DNA of 64,000 nucleotides from Odiellus spinosus (taxonomy: Eukaryota; Arthropoda; Arachnida; Opiliones; Phalangiidae), in assembly GCA_963920705.1 (NCBI GenBank), contig OY987226.1:11968501-12032500 (forward strand), read 5' to 3'. Below the pieces are notes generated by a model that saw only the letters and a program-made list of their open reading frames with translations, was not told where the DNA came from and searched no databases. The number at the start of each line of letters is the position of its first letter. Position 1 is the stretch's first letter. A program made the position numbers and the translations under genes. Shown here piece after piece: positions 22,240 to 34,400 of this stretch.

Positions 22240-22350
22240 TAATTTCATATTAAAGATGAAATAATATGACTGCTCCAAATGGTGATTCCGAAAATAAATT
22301 AACTGTTCCATTTTTAGCTCCAATTAAAAATTACAGGCTAAATATTCAAA
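22240..22350. mobile_element. Fragment of the foldback family found at 63.1 kb
   Basis: GGTGATTCCGAAAAT...AACTGTTCC and TTTTTAGCTCCAA match in order the right arm of the 63102-63476 foldback (GGTGATTCCGAAAAT, AGCTGTTCC, TTTTTAGCTCCAA). Upstream, GAAATAATATGA matches the foldback's centre-proximal word. This suggests an internally deleted or fragmentary copy. The 61-codon open frame over it is incidental. Confidence 0.6.
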
Positions 22351-23555
22351 TTAATGTCAAAATCATATCAGATCGAGTCAAATACATCCGAAATGAGCTA
22401 AATTTAACAACATTATCTCGCAGGAAGAGTTTAATGTTATTTTTTTTTTAGAACAAATTGTTGTACACGAACCTTACATAGAATCGTAATATAATAGCCC
22501 CAAATGTACGTTTTTCTAATAATACGTGACATTCATGCTAAAAACGTGCTAACCCGCAATCCAAATGAAAAAGATAATCGCGAGAGATCGAGTCCAGTGA
22601 GTTCCCATAGCTCATAACCCCATTTAGTAATTTTATACGCTAGCTATTTTCAAAGCTAAGCTAAGCCTAACGGGTATAAATATCCGATATTAAACCTCGT
22701 ATAGACGATGAAATAGTATCGAAAACTTATCTTGATAACGTATATATACGTCTGCTACGTTTAATACCGTTTATACGTTTGTTTCTGGGATTTGCGGTCA
22801 GATATTGTACCGAGCAGGCGGCCACGTCGGTTTCTAGGACCTATTACGTTGTCACAATTAAGCGCTATCGCTTCTGGCTAACCGCTCGCGCGAGCGCTAA
22901 TTCGTCGGCGCTATTTGTCAATTTAAGTCCCCCACGCGGAAAACCAATTGTAGAAACAATAGAACTGTTTTTTCTAATAACCGAGATCTTCAATCTTCAT
23001 TTTGTCGCGCCCTATAACCGCGGCAAATTCTTTCCGCACTAGCTATGATTAAATTGAGACACAACATACAATTTTATTTTTGCGGCATGCTGCTTATAGT
23101 GTAATGTTCGGTGGTGTGGGGCGTTACACGTTGAACTTGGATAAAGTTTAATATAGAGTTCATTAATCTTTAGTTGTGTTTTACGGTTAATTGGGGGTTT
23201 AATTATATATTGATTAAAGTGATGTTGCCACCGATTCCGCATTGAATTCTAAAATTCAAATGGAAATTATCGACAAAAAAGATTTAATATTTATATTCAG
23301 GATTCGTACAAAATTTTCAAAATTAATATCTCCGACTTTTCCAGGTTTTTACTGACCATTTATTAATAATTTCCCTGCACAATTTTAATATTTGACCAGA
23401 GGATTCATATACCGTAAAATAATAATCAGGGTTAACGTGTTCTGAAATATTACTGTAAATAATACCGATACATCATGAAACCCCACTTTCATGATATATC
23501 GCTGGAATTTACATGTTATTCAGTTCATGAGTCATTAAACATCTTAGTTAATTGA
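22351..23555. other. Gene-free stretch
   Basis: An 87-codon plus frame (22779-23039) in a slightly GC-richer patch shows no family I know. At 23472-23498 a small hairpin pairs ATCATGAAA with TTTCATGAT. Nothing else was seen. Confidence 0.5.
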
Positions 23556-23559
23556 TCGG

Positions 23560-23690
23560 GGTTATGACTTCAACCCAGAGGTCTAAAACTTTGAATATAT
23601 ATACTTTTTGAATAGTACGAAAACCTAAAAATAAACCTTCGAAAACATTGGTGACAACATTACATTTAATTCTATATAGATCAACCATAA
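23560..23690. repeat. Dispersed repeat, copy 2 (partner at 17640)
   Basis: Diverged same-orientation partner of 17640-17770; shared words are listed there. Confidence 0.6.
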
Positions 23691-23694
23691 TTTA

Positions 23695-24609
23695 TATAAT
23701 TAATCCCCGTAATTTGTGGATGGAATATCGTCTTATATTCTATATAGTATGATATCTCAAACGCGAACGTGTACGTGTAGTTATCTTCTACTGTTTATCG
23801 GACACTGAGCGGCGGTTACGTAATAAGATTTGTTCTATGAAAGATGGCTAAGCCTTAACGTATGAGTTCATGGTTCGATTTTTTTAAACTATATTTTATT
23901 TATTGAAACGTAATCTAGATTATCTATTTGACAATCTGATTTTAATTATTTAATTTTACATATTTAACTGGCACGCGTTTAGGTATAAAATAACTAAAAA
24001 TTCTTAACATCGAGCTATAGACCCCATTAATTTGAAAAGAACGTATTTCATTGGATGATTTTATAAATAGTTTATTTTTAAATTTAACAAAACTAATTGA
24101 ATCTAATAAAGTTTCGATTAACTATACAGTTTAAAAAATTAACAAATCTCATACACTCATTCCGACAATTATATTATATTATTTTATATATCACCTAAAA
24201 GCTGCTAAAATCCTGAAATATATTTGTAATATTAAAATCTCGAACACATTATTAATTAGTTCATTTAATTAAACCAACAACAAACAAATAAACTTAATAT
24301 AAAATAAAATAAAATAAAGCCATATAAAATTTTAATCTTTAAAAAATTAATACAGATATCGTTATGAATCAATTGAAACTTTGATATTATAAATACCGAA
24401 TTCATATAACATACATAATTTAGGTCGTAATTAATTTAAAGTTCAGTTTAATTTCTCACTTAAAAGAACTGGAGCCGAAATTCAAAAAAATTAAATTTAG
24501 CCTATCTTGGAATTCGGTGTATATAATTAAAATTTAAACAAGCTTACCGTAAACATAATAACATCAGATTTTTTTTGTCCAATCAAACCATTGTTATAAA
24601 AAACATGGT
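23695..24609. other. AT-rich gene-free stretch
   Basis: Very AT-rich, including ATAAAATAAAATAAAATAAA near 24300. AAGAACTGGAGCCG at about 24463 faintly resembles the end of the 63-kb foldback. No exon was seen. Confidence 0.55.
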
Positions 24610-24910
24610 GAAATTTTGGCGCCAACGATAATTTTTTATTTTTTTTTGTAAGATCGCGCGCTCTTATTTTGGCGGGACGCGACGCGCGCGGAAAGCCGAG
24701 GCCGCGCGATTCCAGTTTTGGCGCGAGTATTTTCACCGGTAGAAGAGCGAACGATTTTTCCCAAAGATTCTTACCTTTTTGTCGGGGAGTCTGGGCGGCC
24801 GGGAGTATCTATGGCGCTCTCGCCCCGTAGTTTTTACTCAATTCCCGGGGGGTAGTTAATAAACGGGACGGGTCGTGAATTTGGCGCTGAACGGACAGCG
24901 CACGTTTTTC
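24610..24910. promoter_or_regulatory. CpG-rich block with four E2F-like sites
   Basis: In an AT-rich setting this 300-bp block is rich in CG and carries TTTTGGCGCCAA (24614-24625), TTTTGGCGGGA (24667-24677), TTTTGGCGCGAG (24716-24727) and ATTTGGCGCTGA (24879-24890). All four match or nearly match the E2F/DP consensus TTTSSCGC and all read the same way. Such clusters mark promoters of DNA-replication and cell-cycle genes. The controlled gene is not identifiable here. A short open stretch at about 25063-25230 (ending ...REVEMQVLNVFPG) lies downstream but is unrecognised. Confidence 0.45.
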
Positions 24911-27395
24911 GATGATAAATCTTTCATTATACCATATACGTATAAATGACGGCCCATGCTGCAGCTCAAGCTTCCAACACGCGGTCAAAAGTTGCTAGCA
25001 TTTTACGATTTTCTTTTTATTTTTCTGCCATTTTTTTTTCTCAGTCACTTTTTTCTTTTTGAAAAGTTATAGGCTCGAATAGAGGGTGGGATTCTAACCA
25101 TATATTATATCCCTTGGTGATGAACCTCGCTATTATGGTTTTGGCCTCCCTAAATTTAGGCCGAATCGACGATTACGCGGTTGTTGACTTAAGAGAAGTT
25201 GAAATGCAAGTTTTGAATGTATTCCCTGGATGATAGCTTCTACTTGAACACCTGTCCTGAACACAAACCTTTAAATTAAAAAATTAAAAATTAAATTTAA
25301 CTTTTTCAATATGGTATATCTTATATAATTCTTATATTTGAAATATCAAGTCTATATTGAAAACCAATACTTGATTTTTGTCATTTTTAAAAATTAACTT
25401 TAATGCGGTTTAATCATCAAATTTAATCATGATTTGATGATTTTAATTATTGCGTAGTAACGTGTAAATGCCGTGTTAAAGAAAGTACTTCTATACGTTT
25501 TTTCTGATTTTTACATTGATTTTTAGTTTTACTAAATTATTTATTTAATATAAAATAACTGAGAAAAAAATGAAATTATATTGAAATTAGGAAAACAAAA
25601 TCAGGGTCTAATTTTTCCTAAATATTAATTGATTTGTTGACAAAGACATGGATACCAAAAATACATATTTGAAGTTATAATATATGCAAATTTTTACACT
25701 TCATCCCTCCTTTGAGTTTGTAAGAAAATTTATATATTTTTAGCTTATTTTTTAATGTAGAACAATTCAATATGTTTCAACCAATATAGCCTATAACATA
25801 ATTTCAACACCCCCACCCCTGGGTTCTATCCCGCGCAGTATGCCTATACCTTCCCAACTAACTAGCAAGTGATTTATGATTTTGTCAACTCTCAGCTACT
25901 AATTTATCATTTTTTTTCGGGACTCTATCTGTGAGCTCTCAATACATTGGGCGTGTAGACCAAGCTTATTAACTCGTCAATTTACACGGGACCCTTTATT
26001 AGAGAACCTAACCAATATAATTTACCGCTGTTTTTAATTTATAGTCCTTTTTCGAGCGTTTTCGATAGAATTGAAACTTGGAGCACGATTTTCCAGTTTA
26101 AAATGAGTAGAAGTTATTTCTTAAAGGGATGGTGAAATGGGAAAAAATTGTAGGTTTGATTAAATTTTCCGAAAGTATAAAAAAATTGGAAAAATAAGAA
26201 TTGTCAGATTGACAAAAATATATTTAAAATTTGTATAAATACCTAGAAAAGATTTTGTCAAAAAAGACTGCCCTGAATTATCAAAATAAACAAACTTAAT
26301 CAGATTAAACATGAAAGAAATAGTTCTATGTTAAAAGGCATCGGAAATTCGGACCCAATATTAGACAATATTTATTTCTGAATGGTATAATTACAGAAAT
26401 CTGAGATAAATTTAATAATCCTAAATTAAAGCTAGGTAAATTATTGATAAATTCAACTGATGTTGCAAAATTCATTAGCCTGATGAGACCAATCCGCATT
26501 CGTTATTAATTAAAATTAAAAATATGACTAAGCTTAAATTCCTCGAGACATCGTGCTCAAGTATTTTGTTTATTTTTAACAATAGTCGGAAGTATATATT
26601 TGGATCTTTTTCCATGATCTAATCTAATTTTTAGTCTTGGGATCGTAAATATGTTTACTTTCTTTTTCACCATCCTTTTAAACCCTAAGAAAGTGTTGAA
26701 GTAAAATTTACGTCTTTTGGGTCACAACTTGTTGCTTATTGGACTCTTTTGGTTTTCAAAATAATTTATGGAATGAATATTATGAAAATTTATTACACCC
26801 GAGGTCAGTGTCACCTGAGATTCGAAACTGGGACGTAGGTGAGTTTCCCCTTCTTAAATAGTTTTGTAAATTCTGGTTGATTTACGGTTGTGGATGGCCT
26901 CAACTATACGTGAACCGTTATTCAATTTTCTCGTATATATTTTTCCCGCCGTAACTTGACCTAAGTAACTTCGAATTGGGACGCATCTTCTCACCTTTAG
27001 TTGAACTGAAAGGTTATGTAGGGATGTTTTTATTTAGGATATGAGGTTGCTGTTAATTAGTATAGTTTTTAATTTATTTCACGATTTATTTATTATTTTG
27101 ATGGATATATGGTATTTAAAATTCGATGAAAGTTACACGAAGGTAATTAAGACCTATTTCAAAATGAGTTTAATTGTTTTTCTAAGAGTTTTACGTGTTT
27201 GCAAAATTAATAATTTATTGCAGATCCAAATTTCAAATTTATTTGAGTTTTCTTTATTAGCTCAGTATTCTTTAATGGTAATTAGCATAATTTATGATAT
27301 TTAGATGGAATAAATAATATTAGTGCCATTTTAATTGGTAACTGATTATATTTACTTCGATTAAATTAACTATACTTACTTTTATTAAACTGACT
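24911..27395. other. Gene-free stretch
   Basis: No exon is supported. A strong donor-like ACGTAG|GTGAGT near 26830 follows an ATG-led frame that stops at the junction itself, so it is not a coding exon in that frame. Otherwise AT-rich without visible repeats. Confidence 0.5.
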
Positions 27396-28040
27396 TTCTG
27401 AATCTAAATTTTCATTGAGTAATCTATCCGAAAAATCCGTCTCTTCTAATTACCTAATCTGACAGTTTCTGAGTCTTATATTTTAATCTTTCTGACTCTT
27501 AACTATATAGACTTATCTGACCTTTTTGACTCTTCTAACCCTCTGACCAATCTTAATTCGGACTCTTCTAACACCCCACGTAATCGGTGTACAAGCCTGT
27601 AACTGTAATTTCGACTCTACTAAAGTGATTAAGTAACCGATTTCGTGTTTAGTATGGCCAACGGCTGTAATCAATATCAATTACGTAGTCGCATAGACGG
27701 TGTACAGATTTTACCGAAGTTACTAACCCATTGAGTCTGACCCTCTGATTCATCTGACTTAATAACTACTCTGAATCATCGGACTCTGATTCGCCTGATT
27801 ATTCTGTTTCATCTGACTAACCTAATTCTCTGATTCGCCTGATTATGCTGTTTCATATGACTAACCTAATTCTCTGATTCGCCTGATTATGCTGTTTCAT
27901 CTGACTAACCTAATTCTCTGATTCGTCTGAATATTCTCTGTTTTGTCTCACCTAATTCTGACTGTTATCGGACTCTAATTTGTCTGACTATTCTGACTGT
28001 GTCATCAGACTAATCTTACTCTCTTGATTCATTTGACATA
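27396..28040. repeat. Degenerate CTGACTCTT-rich zone with a 42-bp tandem core
   Basis: The core at about 27788-27960 has four copies of a 42-bp unit with GATTCGCCTGATTATGCTG, then TTTCATCTGACTAACCTAAT. Around it, from about 27396 to 28035, loose words such as TCTGACTCTT, ATCTGACTT and CTAATCTGAC recur, suggesting an older array from which the core was re-amplified. Confidence 0.8.
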
Positions 28041-28660
28041 TGCAACTCTTTTCTTTGTAATTCGTTATCAACAATAGACCGTGTACGAGCAGACATTATG
28101 TGACAGACCAGCGCATCCCTATGGAATTTTTCATCATATGTAAATTACGTATACGATGCAGGGTCAGTTAGTGAGATAAATTAATACTTATTGGTTCCTA
28201 CTTCGTAAGTGCGTCAAACGCGCGCAACACCCAGATTAAGATTAAACTATCTTTGTATGGCACGTGGGAATTTTGTCTCCGAGCGCGCCATTATTATGGG
28301 TGGAGGGTATATAAGAATATAAGTATAATCCAGGGGATAATACTGTTCTGAGGAAAACTAATTTTGGGGATGCTTTTTCCACAATATCGTTCCACGCCCT
28401 TTCCGATAGTGGATAGTATAGTTTAAGCACGAGGCGCTTTTTTTATTAGATCAAGAATATGCCGGCAGATTGCGAGAGACAGCTATAGGGGTCTATATCC
28501 ATCAAAATCAATTACCGTAACTGTCTTATAGTTAGCGAGAGGGAATTTATTCTCTATTTGAAATTAAGAATACTGTTTTTATAATATGAGAAAAAAGCTA
28601 CTCGCTGGATTCCCAACTCTGTGGGGGATTTCTTACATTTTTTGACTAGGTTTTTGACAT
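28041..28660. other. Gene-free spacer between arrays
   Basis: No repeats and no supported exon. The 62-codon minus frame at 28430-28242 is not distinctive. Confidence 0.5.
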
Positions 28661-29180
28661 AAATTAAAGTTAATTGGTCGAACATTAGGCTTAGCAAAAT
28701 TAATTTAGTATTGACCTTGCCTAAATCGTAATCAGGCTTAGCTATTTTTAATTTTTATTTTTGTATTGGACTAAAATGAAATAGACTTAGCTAATTTTGT
28801 GTTGTATTGATCTAAGATGCAATTAAGCTTAGCGAAATTAACTCTGTAACGAGCCAAGATGAAATTAGGTTTAGCAAATTTTATTCTGTGATGAGCCAAG
28901 ATAAAATTAAGCTTAGAAAATTTAATTCTGTAATTAACCAAGATAAATGAGGTTTAGCGAAATTAATTCTGTAATGCACTAAGATGCATTAGGTTTAGCG
29001 AAATTATGTAATGAGCTAAGATGCAATCAGGCTTAGCGAAATTAATTCTGTAATGAACTAAGATGAAATTAGGCTTAGAGAATTTAATTCTGTATTGACC
29101 TAAATCTTAAGTTAATTCGTGTACTAAAACCAAATTAGGCTTAGTGAAGTTTAATTTTATGTAATTATAATTAAACTTAA
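28661..29180. repeat. About 40-bp degenerate tandem repeat, about 11-12 copies
   Basis: Units follow the pattern AATTAGGCTTAGCGAAATTA, then ATTCTGTAATGAGCCAAGATG, with 5-20% differences between neighbours and several indels (for example a shortened copy at about 29000). No homogenised core remains, unlike the arrays further right, so it looks older. Confidence 0.88.
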
Positions 29181-30060
29181 TGTTTTTCAAAAGAGATTAG
29201 GCTTAGAATTTGTGGTTTCCTAAATTATCCGAGACTTAGAGTACGACTAAGAATAGGCTTCTTGAAATAAATTTAATTTGAATTAAACAAATTACGTTAA
29301 GTGACTAATAAAGAGTATATAACTTGAAAAAAAATTAAATTAAATTAAATAAAATAAAGTAAGCCTTAAAATTTTTTCTGAGTCAGAATCAAGCTCGACA
29401 AAATCTAGTTCAAATACGCTGATTGAGTTGTTTGTTTTCAAGTTTATATAGCAGGAATTTTTTAATATAATTAATGTTATGCTGCAAATCAGTATTTTTA
29501 TTTTTTGCCCAAGTGCCTTTAGCTTTTCGTTTTAAATTCATTATTTTTAATACTAACACTTAAAAATGTTATATATTTATTTCTTCGTAACTAGAAGTAT
29601 AATTAATGAAGAAAATTATCGGAAAAAAAGTTAAATTAATTTTTAAATAATTAAGATATATAATTTATCAATTTTAAGAGAGGGGTTTAACTTTAATAAA
29701 AAAAAAATGTATAAAAACGGCAAACCGCACGCAACTGAAAGATCATTTATTATCCCTTTTTTGTGTAAATGTCCGCCTGATGTCGCCACTTTCACCAATT
29801 TTAAACAAGTTAAGTCCCATTCACACGATACATTTCTTTAGTCTATTTCACTTGTAATTTTCAGCACGTACAAACATAAGCTCCAATACATTTTAATGAA
29901 ACTATAGTTATAAAACTCTTATCGTAGATTCAAACGTGCTGGAAACTTATGGTAGACTGAAGAAATAATTTAGTAAATGTTAATGTTATATCATATGGTT
30001 AAAATTTGGTTCAAGCGCAACCTGATAAGACGAATTGATGCTCTATAGCGAACACCAGTT
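29181..30060. other. Gene-free stretch with an imperfect inverted repeat
   Basis: At 29834-29968 TTTCTTTAGTCTA...TTTTCAGCACGT faces ACGTGCTGGAAAC...TAGACTGAAGAAA, an imperfect foldback with arms of about 35 bp. CCCATTCACACGATAC at about 29817 is discussed with the 26-bp array. Otherwise AT-rich and empty. Confidence 0.55.
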
Positions 30061-30077
30061 AAAAATGGAAGAATCAA

Positions 30078-31976
30078 TTGATACATTTTTAATATTGAAA
30101 GCATTGATACATTTTTAATATTGAAAGCATTGATACATTTTTAATATTGAAAGCATTGATACATTTTTAATATTGAAAGCATTGATACATTTTTAATATT
30201 GAAAGCATTGATACATTTTTAATATTGAAAGCATTGATACATTTTTAATATTGAAAGCATTGATACATTTTTAATATTGAAAGCATTGATACATTTTTAA
30301 TATTGAAAGCATTGATACATTTTTAATATTGAAAGCATTGATACATTTTTAATATTGAAAGCATTGATACATTTTTAATATTGAAAGCATTGATACATTT
30401 TTAATATTGAAAGCATTGATACATTTTTAATATTGAAAGCATTGATACATTTTTAATATTGAAAGCATTGATACATTTTTAATATTGAAAGCATTGATAC
30501 ATTTTTAATATTGAAAGCATTGATACATTTTTAATATTGAAAGCATTGATACATTTTTAATATTGAAGCATTGATACATTTTTAATATTGAAGCATTGAT
30601 ACATTTTTAATATTGAAGCATTGATACATTTTTAATATTGAAGCATTGATACATTTTTAATATTGAAAGCATTGATACATTTTTAATATTGAAAGCATTG
30701 ATACATTTTTAAAATTGAAAGCATTGATACATTTTTAAAATTGAAAGCATTGATACATTTTTAAAATTGAAAGCATTGATACATTTTTAAAATTGAAAGC
30801 ATTGATACATTTTTAAAATTGAAAGCATTGATACATTTTTAAAATTGAAAGCATTGATACATTTTTAAAATTGAAAGCATTGATACATTTTTAAAATTGA
30901 AAGCATTGATACGTTTTTAAAATTGAAAGCATTGATACGTTTTTAATATTGAAAGCATTGATACGTTTTTAATATTGAAAGCATTGATACGTTTTTAATA
31001 TTGAAAGCATTGATACGTTTTTAATATTGAAAGCATTGATACGTTTTTAATATTGAAAGCATTGATACGTTTTTAATATTGAAAGCATTGATACGTTTTT
31101 AATATTGAAAGCATTGATACGTTTTTAATATTGAAAGCATTGATACGTTTTTAATATTGAAAGCATTGATACGTTTTTAATATTGAAAGCATTGATACGT
31201 TTTTAATATTGAAAGCATTGATACGTTTTTAATATTGAAAGCATTGATACGTTTTTAATATTGAAAGCATTGATACGTTTTTAATATTGAAAGCATTGAT
31301 ACGTTTTTAATATTGAAAGCATTGATACGTTTTTAATATTGAAAGCATTGATACGTTTTTAATATTGAAAGCATTGATACGTTTTTAATATTGAAAGCAT
31401 TGATACGTTTTTAATATTGAAAGCATTGATACGTTTTTAATATTGAAAGCATTGATACGTATTTAATATTGAAAGCATTGATACGTTTTTAATATTGAAA
31501 GCATTGATACGTTTTTAATATTGAAAGCATTGATACGTATTTAATATTGAAAGCATTGATACGTTTTTAATATTGAAAGCATTGATACGTATTTAATATT
31601 GAAAGCATTGATACGTATTTAATATTGAAAGCATTGATACGTATTTAATATTGAAAGCATTGATACGTATTTAATATTGAAAGCATTGATACGTATTTAA
31701 TATTGAAAGCATTGATACGTATTTAATATTGAAAGCATTGATACGTATTTAATATTGAAAGCATTGATACGTATTTAATATTGAAAGCATTGATACGTAT
31801 TTAATATTGAAAGCATTGATACGTATTTAATATTGAAAGCATTGATACGTATTTAATATTGAAAGCATTGATACGTATTTAATATTGAAAGTATTGATAC
31901 ATTTTTAATATTGAAAGTATTGATACATTTTTAATATTGAAAGCAATTATACATTTTTAATATTGAAAGCATTTTT
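30078..31976. repeat. 26-bp minisatellite, about 73 copies, zoned variants
   Basis: Unit: TTGATACATTTTTAAT followed by ATTGAAAGCA. Variants occupy contiguous blocks. ACATTTTTAATATT runs to about 30690, including four 25-bp copies that lack one A at 30560-30660. Then come TTTTTAAAATT copies (about 30705-30930), ACGTTTTTAATATT (about 30935-31450), a short mixed zone, then ACGTATTTAATATT (about 31560-31885), and finally ACATTTTTAATATT with GTATTG at the right edge. Repeat length is not a multiple of three and stops occur in every unit, so it is non-coding. Confidence 0.97.
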
Positions 31977-32807
31977 AATTTTTTAGTGTGAATATACCTT
32001 AAAATTTTGGTTTTCTTCCCTTAAAATATACCATTTCAAGGATTTATGAAGTAATTACTGAATATTTGAAAGATCAGGTAAACTTTCCAGCCTGATAATT
32101 AGACAAAACACTGTCTTTAGTCTTCCATTTATTAACCAAATCACCACGAACACGCTATTAATCGTGACGATGGTAAAATTTACGATCTAACGAAGATCGG
32201 TGTTCGAATAAGGATGATAATGTGTAATGTTATCAGTGTAGGGGATGGTGGATTTCATTTGTCTTATCAGAGTTAATAAAGCGATATTGTAGGTTTAGGT
32301 ACGTAAATTCTTCCTATCAGCTTTTCTTCCTATTGAGACTTATAACTAGAACGGAGATCTTCGCGACCAAGGTACTATAATTAAAGATGTGCCTTGATTA
32401 AGTTTCCTGATAAACCGACACATATTTTTCAACGATAAAGTCTAAAACTAGAAGTCTTTTTTACACCTTTTAATTAATAATGCTTTTTAAGGAAAAAAAA
32501 AAAACACCTCTTAGTTCACTACCTACCCGCTTCCATTATTTATGGTTCAGAATATGAAATTTCATCACTTCTTTCTCGAAAATTTGAATTAGGTTAATTT
32601 TATTTGTTTCAAAAAAGTCGGTGAAAGGTTTTGCGTGGTTAGTTTTACCTGTATTGTAATTAAATCTCGCTGTACGTTGTTCTACTTCCATTAATCGTTT
32701 TGAATATATTTCTAAGGCTATAGTTAATGTTTGTTAATTTTTTAGGCCCGATTTTATTATTTGATGTGGATTTTTCTAAACCTATATTATTATTATTATA
32801 TAAAGTA
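31977..32807. other. Gene-free spacer between arrays
   Basis: Begins TAGTGTGAATATACC, which could pair with ATTCACACGATAC at 29820 (see findings). No exon, no repeat; a 12-base A run near 32493. Confidence 0.5.
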
Positions 32808-33568
32808 GTATTTAGCGAATTATTCTAAGCCTAAATCGTAAGCGAATTATTCTAAGCCTAAATCGTATTTAGAGATTTATTCTAAGCCTAAATCGTATTT
32901 AGAGATTTATTCTAAGCCTAAATCGTATTTAGAGATTTATTCTAAGCCTAAATCGTATTTAGAGATTTATTCTAATCCTAAATCGTATTTAGAGATTTAT
33001 TCTAATCCTAAATCGTATTTAGAGATTTATTCTAATCCTAAATCGTATTTAGAGATTTACTCTAATCCTAAATCGTATTTAGAGATTTATTCTAATCCTA
33101 AATCGTATTTAGAGATTTATTCTAATCCTAAATCGTATTTCGAATTATTCTAATCCTAAATCGTATTTCGAATTATTCTAATCCTAAATCGTATTTCGAA
33201 TTATTCTAATACTAAATCGTATTTCGAATTATTCTAATACTAAATCGTATTTCGAGAATTATTCTAATACTAAATCGTATTTCGAGAATTATTCTAATAC
33301 TAAATCGTATTTCGAGAATTATTCTAATACTAAATCGTATTTCGAGAATTATTCTAATACTAAATCGTGTTTCGAGAATTATTCTAATACTAAATCGTAT
33401 TTCGAGAATTATTCTAATACTAAATCGTACTTCGAGAATTATTCTAATCCTGAATCGTATTTCGAGAATTATTCTAATCCTATATCGTATTTCGAGAATT
33501 ATTCTAATCCTAAATTGTATTTCGAGAATTATTCAAATCATAAATCGTATTTCGAGAAATATACAACT
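32808..33568. repeat. 27-30-bp minisatellite, about 25 copies
   Basis: Core TTATTCTAATCCTAAATCG then TATTTAGAGAT. Left part: 30-bp units with CTAAGCCTAAATCG, then CTAATCC. Middle (about 33135-33245): 27-28-bp units with TATTTCGAATTATTC. Right part: 30-bp units with TATTTCGAGAATTATTC and CTAATACTAAATCG, decaying to CAAATCATAAATCG at the right edge. The successive subtypes show block-wise expansion as in the 26-bp array. Confidence 0.96.
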
Positions 33569-34262
33569 TGGTCTTATTATTAGAACAATATTTTAATCTG
33601 GCTATTTTAGAGTTTTATTCTAAGTTAACTGTTACATTAATCGTATAGCTTTCTTTATATTTTAAGGGCATTGTCAACCCTTTTTTAAGTTTTGATCAAT
33701 TTGTAAATATTTATTCGGATTTAGTTGAAATCATAACGAAACAACACGCGATATTTCATTATTATGGGTCGAGTTATACGCTTACTTTTATTTTGTTCCT
33801 ACCAATTTGAATGACGTGATTTTATATTTTGTCTCAAATTAGTCCTTCATGTTTTTATTGTTAAGAGCTTATTTGAATGGAACAATACCTGTATATATTT
33901 ATAAATGTTTTTAAATATTTATTTGTGTGGCGCGTGGATGAATAATTAATTGGGGAAAAGGCACCGTATGGCAAAATGATTGATAACCTTGTTATAAAAT
34001 GCTGCGCGGCTGCCAGGATGGAAAACAATTTTCTACGCATTTCGGATACGCGTTTCATGTACGCTTATAGTTTTACACCCACTTCTATATGAAATTGATG
34101 CATTTTTTCAATATACAATATTAACTGCGTGGAAATTATTTCCTATACATGCACCAAAATTAAATACATGTGTATTTAGAAAATATTACCAATGCTTAGA
34201 TGTATATTGGATTACATTTATTTCATAACGTGGTATATAGATCTCTAACGTGTAGTTATCTC
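33569..34262. other. Gene-free stretch
   Basis: AT-rich; no supported exon, no repeats seen. A 65-codon minus frame (34058-33861) is not distinctive. Confidence 0.5.
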
Positions 34263-34264
34263 TA

Positions 34265-34398
34265 ATACCCTCTTTAGATGAGGCGTAATTAGCTGGTTTA
34301 ATTAGATTTAACTGAGGTTTACGTAGCCTTTTCAGTTCTATAAACCTCTTTTAGATCTGATTAAATCGGCCTAATTACGCCTCGTCTGAAAAGGGTAT
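34265..34398. mobile_element. 134-bp hairpin MITE flanked by TA
   Basis: Nearly the whole element folds back. The left arm, ATACCCTCTTTAGATGAGG followed by CGTAATTAG..., pairs with a right arm whose reverse complement reads ATACCCTTTTCAGACGAGG followed by CGTAATTAG.... Arms are about 58 bp, with a loop of about 17 bp around 34322-34339. TA dinucleotides at 34263-34264 and 34399-34400 fit a Tc1/mariner-type target duplication. It has no coding capacity. Confidence 0.8.
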
Positions 34399-34400
34399 TA

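Noticed and set aside
26740..26840. Coding exon ending at ACGTAG|GTGAGT
   Set aside because: The ATG-led frame reaches TAG exactly at the junction, and no good acceptor precedes it.
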